A stretch of 64,000 nt of DNA from Pseudomonadota bacterium (GCA_025356075.1 JANXUT010000002.1:1-64000), one strand, 5' to 3'; shown: positions 26,478-37,582, numbered from the stretch's first letter. Translations and numbers: made by a program. Notes: generated from the sequence alone by a model not told the origin.

Positions 26478-27659
26478 TCAGGCGAAGCGCGCCGGGGCGG
26501 CGGGCAGGCGCACCTCGGGGATCGTCTCGCGCAGCAGGTTGTGGAACTCAAGCATCCAGCGCTCGAGCGCCGAGAGCGGTCCCGGCGTGTAGCTGGGGGA
26601 CGCGAGACCCCGCTGCACGCGCACGCACAACGACTTGTCCTCGTTGTTGACGCTCGTGTTGATCCGGTTGCTCAAGGCGCGCAGCACGCGCATCTCCCGC
26701 CGCTCGTCGGGAAGCCCGTAGATCGCGTAGCGGATCACGCACTTGCCGGGACCGCGTGGCAGCACCTGGAAGAAGTCCATGAGCTCGGGGTACACGTCAA
26801 TCCCGAGGTTCGGCAGCATGCTGTAGAAGCGCCAGCAGCGCCGGTGGCTGTCGGGCAGGTGGTTGATCGTGGGGCCGACGAGCGCCTGGTAATAGCGCTC
26901 GCTCCAGCGCGAGGACGGCTGCTCGCGCAGCCAGCTCGTGCCGCGGGCGATCCCGCCGGCGCCCTTCTGGTCCTCGTAGTCGGGCGTGAACATGCGGTTG
27001 AGCCCCGGGTGGCCGACCGGCACGTGGTAGGACTCGAGGTAGTTGTCCATCGCGACTTTCCAGTCGACATCCCAGTTCTCGTAGCTCACCGGCACGAGCG
27101 GGACCATCTCCTCGAAGCGGTACGGCTCAAGCTCGCTCATGAAGGGCGCAAAGCGCTCCTTGAGCGGCGGCGGGCTGGCGCCGAGGCACACGAACACGAA
27201 GCCGAGCACGACCTCGACGTGGACGCGCTTGAGGCCATGCTCCGAGCGGTCAAGCCCGGGGAAGCCTTCCTTGCCCGGCACGCCGATGAGCGCGCCGTCG
27301 TAGTTGTACGACCAGCCGTGGTACGGGCAGGTGATCGTGCCCCGGCAATGACCGACGCCATCGAGCAACCGTGCGCCGCGGTGGCGGCAAACGTTGTGGT
27401 AGCCGCGCACGCGCTGGTCGCGATCCTTGAGGACGACGATGCTGTCGGCGCCCAGCTCGAATGTCACGAAGTCGCCGGGTTTGGCGATCTCGCTCACGTG
27501 ACAGGCGATCTGCCAGCTCGGGCGGATGATCCGCTCGAGTTCCAGGCGGGTCATTTCCGGGTGGTTGTAGATCCACGCCGGCAGTGCGTGGGCACCGGCC
27601 GTGGTTGCGATCGGAGTTGCCTCGAAGGCTGCGGAGGTCGACACGTGCGCACTCCCCAC
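26478..27659 (-). CDS. Rieske oxygenase alpha subunit, second copy
   Basis: 393 residues from a GTG. Rieske ligands C91-R-H93 and C111-PY-H114; catalytic block DWKVAMDNYLESYHVPVGHP gives bridging Glu209 and iron ligands His212 and His217. It is related to, but clearly diverged from, the neighbour at 25280-26455, and its DWK...YLES block is the closest in this window to the degenerate domain of the TetR fusion. Two alpha-type subunits in tandem could handle two successive demethylations or form a hetero-oligomer. Expression should start in the AT-rich region 27660-27936. No reductase gene is adjacent. Confidence 0.85.
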   Translation of the reverse strand: MGSAHVSTSAAFEATPIATTAGAHALPAWIYNHPEMTRLELERIIRPSWQIACHVSEIAKPGDFVTFELGADSIVVLKDRDQRVRGYHNVCRHRGARLLDGVGHCRGTITCPYHGWSYNYDGALIGVPGKEGFPGLDRSEHGLKRVHVEVVLGFVFVCLGASPPPLKERFAPFMSELEPYRFEEMVPLVPVSYENWDVDWKVAMDNYLESYHVPVGHPGLNRMFTPDYEDQKGAGGIARGTSWLREQPSSRWSERYYQALVGPTINHLPDSHRRCWRFYSMLPNLGIDVYPELMDFFQVLPRGPGKCVIRYAIYGLPDERREMRVLRALSNRINTSVNNEDKSLCVRVQRGLASPSYTPGPLSALERWMLEFHNLLRETIPEVRLPAAPARFA

Positions 27660-27936
27660 GTGCTTATACGTTCGTTTAATTTACGCCTCCGAAGGGCTCC
27701 TCGGCAAGTGAGTTATGTCAATTCGACTCGGAATTGGTGTTTTCTAGTATTTTAAAGATAAACAATAGCTTATACGGATTTCGCTACCAATCTTTTACGG
27801 TTCGACGCCTAACTGAACGTTGCTGCACCGCAACGGTCTCAGTTGCTATATGATCATATAGAATTTCGTGGACTCGCCCTTGTTCCGGTGGTAGCGTCCG
27901 GTCTGCGAGGCATCTTCAACCGGGGGAGAGACAGCC
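27660..27936. promoter_or_regulatory. AT-rich divergent control region
   Basis: About 200 of these 277 bases are much richer in A and T than the flanking genes (for instance 27721-27780 and 27841-27870). They separate the divergent Rieske gene and aminotransferase gene. On the minus strand there is an exact TTGACA (27716-27721), but I see no good -10 box at standard spacing. Two symmetrical elements lie close to the plus-strand gene: cgttgc-N6-gcaacg at 27818-27835 and a perfect 16-bp palindrome at 27846-27861. The region probably contains both promoters and operator sites. Confidence 0.65.
27846..27861. promoter_or_regulatory. perfect 16-bp palindrome, probable operator
   Basis: ctatatgatcatatag reads the same on both strands. 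It sits 75 bases upstream of the class III aminotransferase start, inside the AT-rich control region. The shape fits the dimeric operator of a GntR- or TetR-type repressor. The nearest candidate regulator is the TetR-Rieske fusion at 22085-23755; no other regulator gene lies closer. Confidence 0.6.
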
Positions 27937-29262
27937 ATGGCGCGGACACTAACCAAGAGCAATGCGCAGTGGCAGCGCGCGGTCACCAAGCTTCCGCTCG
28001 GCGTCGCCTCGAACTTCCGCTACTGGGGCGAGGACCGCACGATCTACGTGAAGGAAGGCCGCGGCGGTCGGGTGACCGACCTCGACGACAACTCCTACGT
28101 CGACTATCGCCTCGGCTACGGCCCGGCGATCTTGGGCTACGCCCACCCGGAAGTGGACGCGGCGGCCCGCAAGGGCATGGAGGTCGGCGGCGTGTTTGCG
28201 CTTTCGACCGAGCGCGAGTTCACGGTCGCCGAGCGGATCTCGAAGATGGTGCCGGCGGCGGAACTCGTCCGGTTCTCGAACTCAGGCACCGAGGCGGTCA
28301 TGGCGGGCCTTAGGCTCGCGCGCGCTTTCACGGGGCGCGACGACTACATCATCCTCGAGGGCGGCTACCACGGCCTCTTCGATGCGGCCATGTGGTACAC
28401 GCCGATGGAGAAGTGGTCCGAGGTCGGCGAGCCGGAAGTGAAGCCCTACAGCGAGGGCATTCCGCTTGGGGTGCGCGGCTTCGCACACTTCGTCCAGGCC
28501 AACGACGCCAACCAGCTCGAGGACACCTTCCGCCGCCACGCCGGCAAGATCGCCTGCATGCTGATCGAGCCCATCATGGGCAACTGCCTCGGCATCGCGG
28601 CCGAGGCCGACTACCTGCGCGCCGCGCGCTCGCTCTGCGACAAGTACGGCGTCGTGCTGCTCATCGACGAGGTCAAGACGGGCTTTCGCGTCGCGCGCGG
28701 CGGCGTGCAGGAGCTGTACGGCGTCAAGGCCGACCTGTGCACGTTCGCGAAGGCGGTCGCGAATGGCTACCCCATCTCCGTGCTCGCCGGGCGCGAGGAC
28801 ATCATGCGCAAGCTCGGCCGCGGGGTGGCGCACGGCGGCACCTACACGGCGCACTCGGTCTCGCTCGCCGCGGCCGAGACCTGCCTTCGGATCCTCGATG
28901 AGACCGATGCGCTCGAGCGCATCGCGACCTACGGCACGCGCCTGCGCAAGGGCATGAGCGCGGTCTTGGGCGCTCGCGGCATCCCGCACAGCTTCGTCGG
29001 ACACCCCTCGATGAGCGGCCTCTACTTCGCCGCCGACCCGCCGCGCAACTACCGCGCGTGGAAGAGCAGCGACTACGCCTTCTACGATGCGATGGCGCAG
29101 GTGCTGCACGACGAGGGGGTGCTGTGCGAGCCCGACTCGCGCGAGCCCTGGTTCATCTGCGCGGCGCACGATGAGAAGTGCCTCGCCGATACGATGCGCG
29201 GCTTCGAAATCGCGGTCGACGCGACGCTGCGCTCACGCCTCGCCGACAAAGTGCCGGCCTGA
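27937..29262 (+). CDS. class III PLP-dependent aminotransferase, glutamate-1-semialdehyde-aminomutase-like
   Basis: 441 residues, ATG preceded by GGGGGAGAGA. Class III features: SNSGTEA at 114-120 for phosphate binding, LLIDEVKTGFR at 241-251 with Asp244 to the PLP nitrogen, and catalytic Lys272 in TFAKAVANGYP. It resembles HemL but is embedded in an amine-catabolic operon, not with heme genes, so it more likely transfers or moves an amino group on an omega-amine. First gene of a run with two FAD enzymes, a GcvT-like protein and a PotG ATPase. Confidence 0.85.
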   Translation: MARTLTKSNAQWQRAVTKLPLGVASNFRYWGEDRTIYVKEGRGGRVTDLDDNSYVDYRLGYGPAILGYAHPEVDAAARKGMEVGGVFALSTEREFTVAERISKMVPAAELVRFSNSGTEAVMAGLRLARAFTGRDDYIILEGGYHGLFDAAMWYTPMEKWSEVGEPEVKPYSEGIPLGVRGFAHFVQANDANQLEDTFRRHAGKIACMLIEPIMGNCLGIAAEADYLRAARSLCDKYGVVLLIDEVKTGFRVARGGVQELYGVKADLCTFAKAVANGYPISVLAGREDIMRKLGRGVAHGGTYTAHSVSLAAAETCLRILDETDALERIATYGTRLRKGMSAVLGARGIPHSFVGHPSMSGLYFAADPPRNYRAWKSSDYAFYDAMAQVLHDEGVLCEPDSREPWFICAAHDEKCLADTMRGFEIAVDATLRSRLADKVPA

Positions 29263-29280
29263 CCGGGCGGCGAACGCACC

Positions 29281-30894
29281 ATGGGCTCAACGACGGGCGC
29301 GAGCGGCGACCGGAATGACGTCGTCATCATCGGCGCAGGCCACAACGGCCTCGTCGCCGCGTGCTACCTCGCGCGCGCGGGCCTCAAGGTCCAGGTCCTC
29401 GAGCGCAACGACTACATCGGCGGCGCCGCGGTGAGCCGCAAGCTCTACGGCGACTTCACCTACTCGAACTGCTCCTACGTCTGCAGCTTGCTCAGGCCCG
29501 AGATCATGCGGGCGCTCGAGCTGCCCCGCTTCGGGCTGCAGGTGATCCCGTACGAGGGCGGCTGCACGATGATGCGCGACGGCGGCCACCTCGCGCTCTA
29601 CGACAACCACGATGCGCTTAGGCGCGAGATCGCACGGCACTCGCCGCGCGATGCGGAGGCCTACCACCGCTTCTCGACCGACGTGATCCGCCAGTGCAAG
29701 TTCATCAAGCCGCTGTTGATGCGCGAGCCGCCGGACCCGACCTCGTTCAAGCCGCGCGACCTCATGGAGCTGCTCTACCTCGGCCAGCGCCTGAACAGCA
29801 TCGGCGAGGACCGGATGTACGACACGATCCGGTTCTGGACGATGAGTGCCGCCGACTTCCTCGACGAGTACTTCGAGAGCGAGATCGTCAAGGCGCATTT
29901 CGCAGGGAGCTCCATCATCGGCACCGCGCTTGGGCCCCGGAGCCCCGGCACCGCCTACGTGCTCCTGCACCACTACATGGGCGACATCGACGATACGGTC
30001 GGCGCCTGGGGCTTCGCGCGCGGCGGCATGGGCGCGATCACCGCGGCGCTGACTGCCTCGCTCGAGGCGAGCGGCGGGAGCGTGCGCACGGGCGCTGCGG
30101 TCGAGCAGATCCTCGTCAAGAACGGCCGCACGACCGGGGTCGCGCTTGCGAGCGGCGAGGAGATCAACGCGCGCCTCGTCATCTCCAACATGGACGTGAA
30201 GCGCACGTTCCTGAAGTCGATGGCGGCCGAGCACCTGCCGGCCGACTTCCTCACCGCCGTGCGGCGCTTCAAGATCCGCGGCTCGTCGGGGAAGCTCAAC
30301 ATCGCCCTCGACGGCCTGCCACGCTTCCCGGCCATCCCCGAGGGCTCGCCGTGCATCCGCGGCGACCTGCACCTGACCGACTCGCTCGAGATGATGGAGC
30401 GGGCCTACGACGACTGGAAGGATGGCCGCTGGTCGCAGGCTCCGTACGTCGACATGCTGATCCCCTCGCAGATCGACCCGACGATGGCCCCCGACGGCAA
30501 GCACTACATGTCGGTGTTCGTGCAGTACTGCCCCTACGAGCTCGCCGACGGCCCGTGGACGGCTGCCAAGCGCAAGGCGTTCGGTGACACCGTCATCGAT
30601 GCCATCGCGCGCCAGAGCCCGGACTTCAAGAGCCTGATCCTGCACGCTGAAATCCGCACGCCCTGGGACATCGAGAACGAAGTCGGCCTCACCGAGGGCA
30701 ACATCTTCCAGGGCGAGCTGACCATGGATCAGCTCCTCTTCAACCGGCCGGTGCCGGGCTTCGCGCAGTACCGCACGCCGATCAACGGCCTCTACATGTC
30801 CGGCTCGAGCACGCACCCGGGCGGCGGCGTCATGGGCGCGCCCGGCGCCAACGCGGCGCGGCGCGTGCTGCGCGACCTCGGGCGTGCCTCGTGA
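29281..30894 (+). CDS. phytoene-desaturase-like FAD-dependent oxidoreductase, copy 1
   Basis: 537 residues, 18 bp after the aminotransferase. FAD-binding motif VVIIGAGHNGLVAACYLARAG begins near residue 14, followed by ERNDYIGGAAVSR; the C-terminal flavin block is LYMSGSSTHPGGGVMGAPG. This is the CrtI/retinol-saturase/PYROXD2-like family, which oxidises carotenoids, retinoids or unknown amines. There are no carotenoid genes here, so a role in oxidising a nitrogen compound together with the aminotransferase and aminomethyltransferase is more plausible. Overlaps the next, homologous gene by four bases. Confidence 0.85.
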   Translation: MGSTTGASGDRNDVVIIGAGHNGLVAACYLARAGLKVQVLERNDYIGGAAVSRKLYGDFTYSNCSYVCSLLRPEIMRALELPRFGLQVIPYEGGCTMMRDGGHLALYDNHDALRREIARHSPRDAEAYHRFSTDVIRQCKFIKPLLMREPPDPTSFKPRDLMELLYLGQRLNSIGEDRMYDTIRFWTMSAADFLDEYFESEIVKAHFAGSSIIGTALGPRSPGTAYVLLHHYMGDIDDTVGAWGFARGGMGAITAALTASLEASGGSVRTGAAVEQILVKNGRTTGVALASGEEINARLVISNMDVKRTFLKSMAAEHLPADFLTAVRRFKIRGSSGKLNIALDGLPRFPAIPEGSPCIRGDLHLTDSLEMMERAYDDWKDGRWSQAPYVDMLIPSQIDPTMAPDGKHYMSVFVQYCPYELADGPWTAAKRKAFGDTVIDAIARQSPDFKSLILHAEIRTPWDIENEVGLTEGNIFQGELTMDQLLFNRPVPGFAQYRTPINGLYMSGSSTHPGGGVMGAPGANAARRVLRDLGRAS

Positions 30895-32474
30895 GCGCGA
30901 CCGCCGGGACACGCCGCTACGACTGCATCATCGTCGGTGCCGGCCACAACGGCCTCGCCTGCGCGAGCTACCTCGCCCGCGCCGGTCGCTCGGTGCTGGT
31001 GCTCGAGGCGAACGAGCGGGTCGGGGGGGCCGCGATCACGCGCGAGTTCGCGCCGGGCTACCGGGTCTCGGCCGGCGCGCATCTCCTCAACCAGCTGCCG
31101 CGCGCGCTCAGCGCCGAGCTTGCGCTTGGCGAGCACGGCCTTGAGTTCGCCGCGCAGGAGCTGCCGACCACGGCGATCGCAAGCGACGGCGCGCCGCCGC
31201 TGCCGCTCGGCGCCGCGGGCGATGCCCCGCTCAGCGCCCTCTCGCCGCGCGATGCCGCGGCCTACCCCGCCTTCCGCGCGCGCCTCGGTCGATTCGCGAA
31301 GGTGCTCTACCCGCTCCTCGACTCGATCCCGCCGAGGCTCGGCACCAGCGACTGGGGCGATAGGCTCGCGCTCGTCAAGCTCGGCTGGCGGATCCGCACG
31401 CTCGGCCGGCGCGACATGCGCGAGCTCCTCAGGGTCATCGGCATGAATGCCTATGACCTCCTGAGCGATGAGTTCGAGACGCCGCGCTTGAAGGGCGCAC
31501 TCGGCGTCGATGCGGTGCTCGGCACGAACTTCGGTCCGCGGGCGCCGGGCACGGTGCTGACGCTCCTCAACCGCCTCGCGGCCGAGTCGGCCGCGGGCCC
31601 GATGCCGCTCGCGCAGCCGAAGGGCGGGCTCGGGGCGCTGAGCGATGCGCTCGCGCGGGTCGCGACCGCCGCCGGCGCCAGCATCCGCACCGGCGCACGC
31701 GTCGCCTCGATCCGCGTGGTCGATGATCGCGTCGCCGGCGTCACGCTCGAGTCGGGCGAGGCGATCGATGCGGCGAGGGTGATCTCAAGCGCCGATGCGA
31801 AGACGACCTTCCTGAAGCTCCTCGGGCCCCGCCACCTCGACACGGGCTTCGTGCGCCGCGTCGATCACATCAGAAGCGCCGGCCTCGCCGCCAAGCTTCA
31901 TCTCGCGCTCGATCGCCTGCCCACGTTCCCGGGCCTCGATCGCGCCCGGCTCGGCGGCCGGCTCCTGATCGCGCCCTCGCTCGACTACATCGAGCGCGCG
32001 TGGAACCACTCGAAGTACGGCGGGTACTCGCCGGCGCCGATGCTCGAGGTCACGGTGCCGACGGTCAACGACCCGTCGCTCGCGCCGACCGGCCGCCACG
32101 TGCTGTCGGCGATCGTGCAGTACGTGCCCTACGAGACCCGTAACGGCTGGGCCGCCGATCGCGCGCCGTGCCTCGAGGGCCTGCTCGCGCTGCTCGATGC
32201 GCATGCACCGGGACTCGGCGCCTCGGTCACCGCCGCCGAGCTTCGGACGCCGGCGGACCTTGCGCACGAGTTCGGCATGAGCGGCGGGCACTGGCACCAC
32301 GGCGAGCTCGCCTTCGACCAGTTCTACATGGTGAGACCGGTCCCGGGCGCCGCGCAGTACGCAACCCCGCTCGCGGGCCTTTACCTCTGCGGCGCGAGCT
32401 GCCACCCGGGTGGCGGCGTGATGGGCCTTGCTGGCCGCAACGCCGCGCGCGCCGTGCTCCGAGGAGCTGCCTGA
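30891..32474 (+). CDS. phytoene-desaturase-like FAD-dependent oxidoreductase, copy 2
   Basis: 527 residues from a GTG overlapping the stop of copy 1 (GTGA). Same architecture: CIIVGAGHNGLACASYLARAG near residue 10, EANERVGGAAITREF, and C-terminal LYLCGASCHPGGGVMGLAG. The two proteins share the length and order of blocks but differ at many positions, so they come from an old tandem duplication and may act as a heterodimer or on successive substrates. Downstream, the aminomethyltransferase starts one base after the stop. Confidence 0.85.
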   Translation: MSATAGTRRYDCIIVGAGHNGLACASYLARAGRSVLVLEANERVGGAAITREFAPGYRVSAGAHLLNQLPRALSAELALGEHGLEFAAQELPTTAIASDGAPPLPLGAAGDAPLSALSPRDAAAYPAFRARLGRFAKVLYPLLDSIPPRLGTSDWGDRLALVKLGWRIRTLGRRDMRELLRVIGMNAYDLLSDEFETPRLKGALGVDAVLGTNFGPRAPGTVLTLLNRLAAESAAGPMPLAQPKGGLGALSDALARVATAAGASIRTGARVASIRVVDDRVAGVTLESGEAIDAARVISSADAKTTFLKLLGPRHLDTGFVRRVDHIRSAGLAAKLHLALDRLPTFPGLDRARLGGRLLIAPSLDYIERAWNHSKYGGYSPAPMLEVTVPTVNDPSLAPTGRHVLSAIVQYVPYETRNGWAADRAPCLEGLLALLDAHAPGLGASVTAAELRTPADLAHEFGMSGGHWHHGELAFDQFYMVRPVPGAAQYATPLAGLYLCGASCHPGGGVMGLAGRNAARAVLRGAA

Positions 32475-32475
32475 C

Positions 32476-33684
32476 ATGCCGCCGAGCGAGCCGACCGCCC
32501 CGCACTTCAGGAAGCCACTGCTCGAGACGCCCTTCCACGCGCGGGCGCGGGAGCTGTCGCAGATTGACCAGTTCGTGCCGTGGGCGGGCTACAACACCGT
32601 CGACGTGTTCACGACCGTCGAGCAGGAATACTTCGCGATCAGGAATGCCTCGACGCTCTACGACCTGACGCCGATGGTGAAGTACCGCGTCGCCGGGCGC
32701 GAGGCACTCGAGTTCCTGAACCGCCTCGTGACCCGCGACTTGCGCAAGCTGCGCGTCGGGCGCGTCTCCTATGTCGTGTGGTGCAACGACCGCGGCCACA
32801 TCATCGACGACGGCACGGTGTTCCGCCTCGCCGCGACGGAGTTTCGGCTCTGCACCGCCGAGCGGCAGCTCGACTGGCTGCTCGACTCCGCCATTGGCTT
32901 CGATGTCGAGATCGCCGAGGTCACGACCGACATCGCCGCGCTCGCGGTCCAGGGACCGACGTCCTGCTACATCCTGAAGCGCTTCGGGCTCGAGGGCGTC
33001 GAGCGCCTGAAGGTGTTCGAGATCGGGGAGTTCAGCGTCCGCGGCCGCCCGCTCACGGTGTCCCGCACCGGCTTCACGGGCGACTTGGGCTACGAGCTCT
33101 GGATGCGGCCCGCCGATGCGGTCGCGATCTGGGACGAGCTGATGGCGGCCGGGCGCACCCGCGGGCTTCGCGCGATCGGGTCGCAGGCGCTCAACATGGC
33201 GCGGATAGAGGCGGGCTTCCTGATGCCCAACATCGACTTCATGAACGCCGAGCACACCGTCAGGCTCGGCCGCGGCCGCTCGCCGCTCGAGCTTGGCCTC
33301 GGCTGGCTCGTCGATCTCGACAAGCCCCACTTCAACGGCCGCCGTGCGCTCATCGCCGAACGCCGCGCGGGCTCAAGGCGCCTGCTGGTCGGCCTCGACG
33401 TCGCCGGCAACAAGCCCGCCCACAATGCCCTGCTCTACGCCGAGGAGGCCGGCCGCCGCGAGGTCGGCAGCGTCACCTCCGCGCTCTGGTCGCCGACCTG
33501 CAAGCGCAACATCGCGCTCGCAATTCTCGAGGCCCCCCATTTTGCGGTTGGCACGACGCTGTGGGCCGACATCTACCTCAATCGGGAGCTCGTCTGGGAG
33601 CGGCGGATGGCGAAATGCAGGGTCGTCGAGAAGCCGTTCTTCGCGCCCGAGCGACGACGGGCAACGCCACCGGCGGACCGGTAG
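32476..33684 (+). CDS. GcvT-family aminomethyltransferase-like protein
   Basis: 402 residues from the ATG at 32476 (GAGGAG lies nine bases upstream, inside the previous gene); an in-frame start at 32428 lies within the previous gene. The central blocks LYDLTPMVKYRVAGREALEFLNRLVTRDL and SRTGFTGDLGYELWM, then IEAGFLMPNIDF, are those of the folate-binding GcvT/T-protein family, which also includes DMSP demethylase and dimethylglycine-type enzymes. It likely takes a one-carbon unit released by the neighbouring oxidoreductases and passes it to tetrahydrofolate. Substrate unknown. Confidence 0.85.
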   Translation: MPPSEPTAPHFRKPLLETPFHARARELSQIDQFVPWAGYNTVDVFTTVEQEYFAIRNASTLYDLTPMVKYRVAGREALEFLNRLVTRDLRKLRVGRVSYVVWCNDRGHIIDDGTVFRLAATEFRLCTAERQLDWLLDSAIGFDVEIAEVTTDIAALAVQGPTSCYILKRFGLEGVERLKVFEIGEFSVRGRPLTVSRTGFTGDLGYELWMRPADAVAIWDELMAAGRTRGLRAIGSQALNMARIEAGFLMPNIDFMNAEHTVRLGRGRSPLELGLGWLVDLDKPHFNGRRALIAERRAGSRRLLVGLDVAGNKPAHNALLYAEEAGRREVGSVTSALWSPTCKRNIALAILEAPHFAVGTTLWADIYLNRELVWERRMAKCRVVEKPFFAPERRRATPPADR

Positions 33685-33768
33685 CGCGCCGCGTGACGCC
33701 TCCCACGCCAGTCGGTTACCCTCAAGGCCTCGCGGCCCGATACGCGTGAACGCTGCCGGAGGACACGG

Positions 33769-34914
<1,146 letters not shown>

Positions 34915-34986
34915 ACCGATTTTGAACTGGCCGGCGCCCGCGGGCGGCGCCGAATCGATGAATAGCAAGTCCGGGGGATCAACGCC

Positions 34987-37572
34987 ATGTCGACGAAGTA
35001 CCGAAACCGACTACGTTCGAGGCTCGTGCTGCTCGCGGGCGCCTCTGCCGGCAGCTGCCTCGTCGCGCCAGCGACGCTCGCGCAACAACAGTCCGGCGGC
35101 GTGCTCGAGGAGATCGTCGTGACCGCAACCCGGCACGAGGAGTCGCTCAGCAAGGTGCCCATCAGCGTGACGGCGTTGAGCCAGGAGACGCTCGACCTCA
35201 AGGGCATCAAGGACTTCCAGGACATCGCGCGCTTCACCCCCGGGGTCACGATCGACAACACCGGCACGAATGCGATCTCAATCCGCGGCATCTCATCGTC
35301 GGGCGGCGCCGGCACGACCGGCATCTACATCGACGACACGCCGATCCAGATGCGCGCGGTCGGCTTCAACCCGGACGACACGCTGCCGAAGACCTTCGAC
35401 CTCGATCGCATCGAGGTGCTGCGAGGGCCCCAGGGCACGCTGTTCGGCTCAGGCTCCGAAGGCGGCACGGTGCGCTACCTCATGACGCAGCCGAGCGTGA
35501 CCAAGGAGTCCACCTACGCCCGCGGCGAGGTCGCCTTCACCCGCGGCGGTCAGCCGAGCTACGAGGCCGGCGTCGCCGAAGGCGGGCCGCTGGTCGACAA
35601 CGTGCTCGGCTATCGCGCCAGCGTCTGGTACCGCTACGACGGCGGCTGGATCGACCGCGTCGACCCGACCACTCGCGACGTGACCGACCGCTACGCCAAC
35701 CATGCCAACACGATGACGGCGCGGCTCGCGTTCCTGTGGAAGCCGAACGACAGCGTCTCCGTCACGCCGAGCTTCATGTACCAGAATTCGCGCAAGCACG
35801 ATGAGTCGACCTTCTGGAATGCCTACTCGACCTCGAGCCAGTTCAACAACGCAACCCCCGAGCGCCAGCCGGTGCCCGACGAGTACTACCTGCCGGCGTT
35901 GAAGATCGAGGCCACCATCGGCAAGACCCGGCTCGTGTCGAACACTTCCTACTACCACCGCAACGAGCAGACCGCCTACCAGGGCTCGGCCTACGACCTC
36001 GCCTACTACCAGAGCCAGAGCTGGCTGATCGGAACCTGCGGTCCGGCGCAGACGGCACCGCCGTGCTCCTGGTACCCGCTGATCGACGGTACCGGCATTC
36101 ACCTGCCGCCGGGGTTCCAAGGCTACTCGACGCCGAACGTGATCACCAACCGCCAGGAGACGTTCACGCAGGAGCTGCGCTTGCAGTCGGATGATCCGAC
36201 CAGCGCCTGGACCTGGACCGTCGGTGCGTTTTGGTCGGTCTCCAAGGAGCGCAGCGTCGAGCAGCTCAAGGACTCGCGGATCGCCGACATGTGGAACACG
36301 CTGTTCGGAATCGACCCGGGCACCTGGTTCTTCCTCAACCCCGCCACCTACGGCGCGTACTACACCTGCAATGGCCGCGGCACGGACGGCAACCCGGCAC
36401 CGGCGCTGAGTATTCCGAACTGCGACATCTATCTCAACGACAACACCGTCCACGACCGCCAGATCGCCGGCTTCGGCGAGGTGACCTACGCGTTCACCGA
36501 CCGGTTCAAAGCGACGCTCGGTGGCCGCTTCGCCAAGATGTCATTTACCTTGAACCATCACGGCGATGGCCTCGAGAACTACGGGCCGGACGACGGCACG
36601 GCCTCGCAGAGCGAGAATTCCTTCACGCCGAAGGTGAGCCTCGCGTTCCAGGCCGATCCCAACAACCTCTTCTACTTCACCTACGCCAAGGGCTTCCGGC
36701 CGGGCGGCGGCAACGCGCCGCTGCCGGCGTACTGCAACGGCGACAACGGCCTCTCGCAGACCGGCTACCCGCCGCCGGGCAACGCGCCGCTCACCTACAA
36801 GTCGGACACCACGCAGAGCTACGAGATCGGCGCCAAGGACAATTTCGGCGGCAAGCTGCGCCTCGCCAGCAGCGTCTACTGGATCAAGTGGAACAGCATC
36901 CAGCAGAGCGTCTACGTGCCGTACAACTGCGGGCTGCAGTTCACCGACAACCTCGGCACGGCGGTCGCGAAGGGCTTCGACTTCCAGGCCGAGATGGTGC
37001 TCGGTGCCGGGTTCTCGCTCGACCTCGCGGTCGGCTACACGGATGCGCGCTACACGAAGTCGACGATCCTGAAGGGACTGGTGCCGGACCCGAACAATCC
37101 GTCCGGCCCGCCCATCGAGCAGGACGTGATCCTCGCCGCGCGCGGCGATGCGATCTCGGGCGAGGCGGCGATCGACGGTGGCCCGGGCACCAATCCGCCG
37201 TGGACGGTCGCGGTCGGCGGCCAGTACAACTTCAACGCCGGCGGACACGATGCGTTCGTGCGTCTCGACTGGGAGTACACCAGCAAGAACAACTGGTCGG
37301 CGACGACCCAGGACCTGACGACGACGCAGTACTCGCCGTTCGTCTACGCGCTGCCCTCGACGACTTTCGCCTCGCTGCGCGGCGGGCTCAATTTCGGCAA
37401 CATGCAGCTCGCGCTGTTCATCGACAACCTGTTCGATACGAAGACGGTGACGAACTACCAGACCTCGCAGAACGATGCGAACAGTCCGACCGGGCTGAGC
37501 GCCTCGGTGCAGCAGAACTCGTACACGTTCCGGCCGCGTACGATCGGCATCACGGCGACCTACCGCCGGTAG
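34987..37572 (+). CDS. TonB-dependent outer-membrane receptor
   Basis: 861 residues. Residues 1-36 form a signal peptide with a twin-Arg-like start and a cleavage zone near TLAQQQ; the TonB box region LEEIVVTATR follows, then the plug domain (NAISIRGISSSGG; LDRIEVLRGPQGTLFGSGSEGG near 140-160) and a 22-strand type barrel ending in an aromatic-rich terminus (TIGITATYRR). It imports a ligand across the outer membrane with TonB energy. It is the last gene of the plus-strand run, 72 bp after potG, and ends at a strong terminator. Ligand unknown; TonB receptors of this type often take plant or steroid compounds rather than iron. Confidence 0.9.
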   Translation: MSTKYRNRLRSRLVLLAGASAGSCLVAPATLAQQQSGGVLEEIVVTATRHEESLSKVPISVTALSQETLDLKGIKDFQDIARFTPGVTIDNTGTNAISIRGISSSGGAGTTGIYIDDTPIQMRAVGFNPDDTLPKTFDLDRIEVLRGPQGTLFGSGSEGGTVRYLMTQPSVTKESTYARGEVAFTRGGQPSYEAGVAEGGPLVDNVLGYRASVWYRYDGGWIDRVDPTTRDVTDRYANHANTMTARLAFLWKPNDSVSVTPSFMYQNSRKHDESTFWNAYSTSSQFNNATPERQPVPDEYYLPALKIEATIGKTRLVSNTSYYHRNEQTAYQGSAYDLAYYQSQSWLIGTCGPAQTAPPCSWYPLIDGTGIHLPPGFQGYSTPNVITNRQETFTQELRLQSDDPTSAWTWTVGAFWSVSKERSVEQLKDSRIADMWNTLFGIDPGTWFFLNPATYGAYYTCNGRGTDGNPAPALSIPNCDIYLNDNTVHDRQIAGFGEVTYAFTDRFKATLGGRFAKMSFTLNHHGDGLENYGPDDGTASQSENSFTPKVSLAFQADPNNLFYFTYAKGFRPGGGNAPLPAYCNGDNGLSQTGYPPPGNAPLTYKSDTTQSYEIGAKDNFGGKLRLASSVYWIKWNSIQQSVYVPYNCGLQFTDNLGTAVAKGFDFQAEMVLGAGFSLDLAVGYTDARYTKSTILKGLVPDPNNPSGPPIEQDVILAARGDAISGEAAIDGGPGTNPPWTVAVGGQYNFNAGGHDAFVRLDWEYTSKNNWSATTQDLTTTQYSPFVYALPSTTFASLRGGLNFGNMQLALFIDNLFDTKTVTNYQTSQNDANSPTGLSASVQQNSYTFRPRTIGITATYRR

Positions 37573-37582
37573 CCTCAGGCGT

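Noticed and set aside
29287-30912. Minus-strand frame of 541 codons opposite the first FAD enzyme
   Set aside because: Antisense shadow: the plus strand carries the FAD motif GAGHNG and the C-terminal flavin block.
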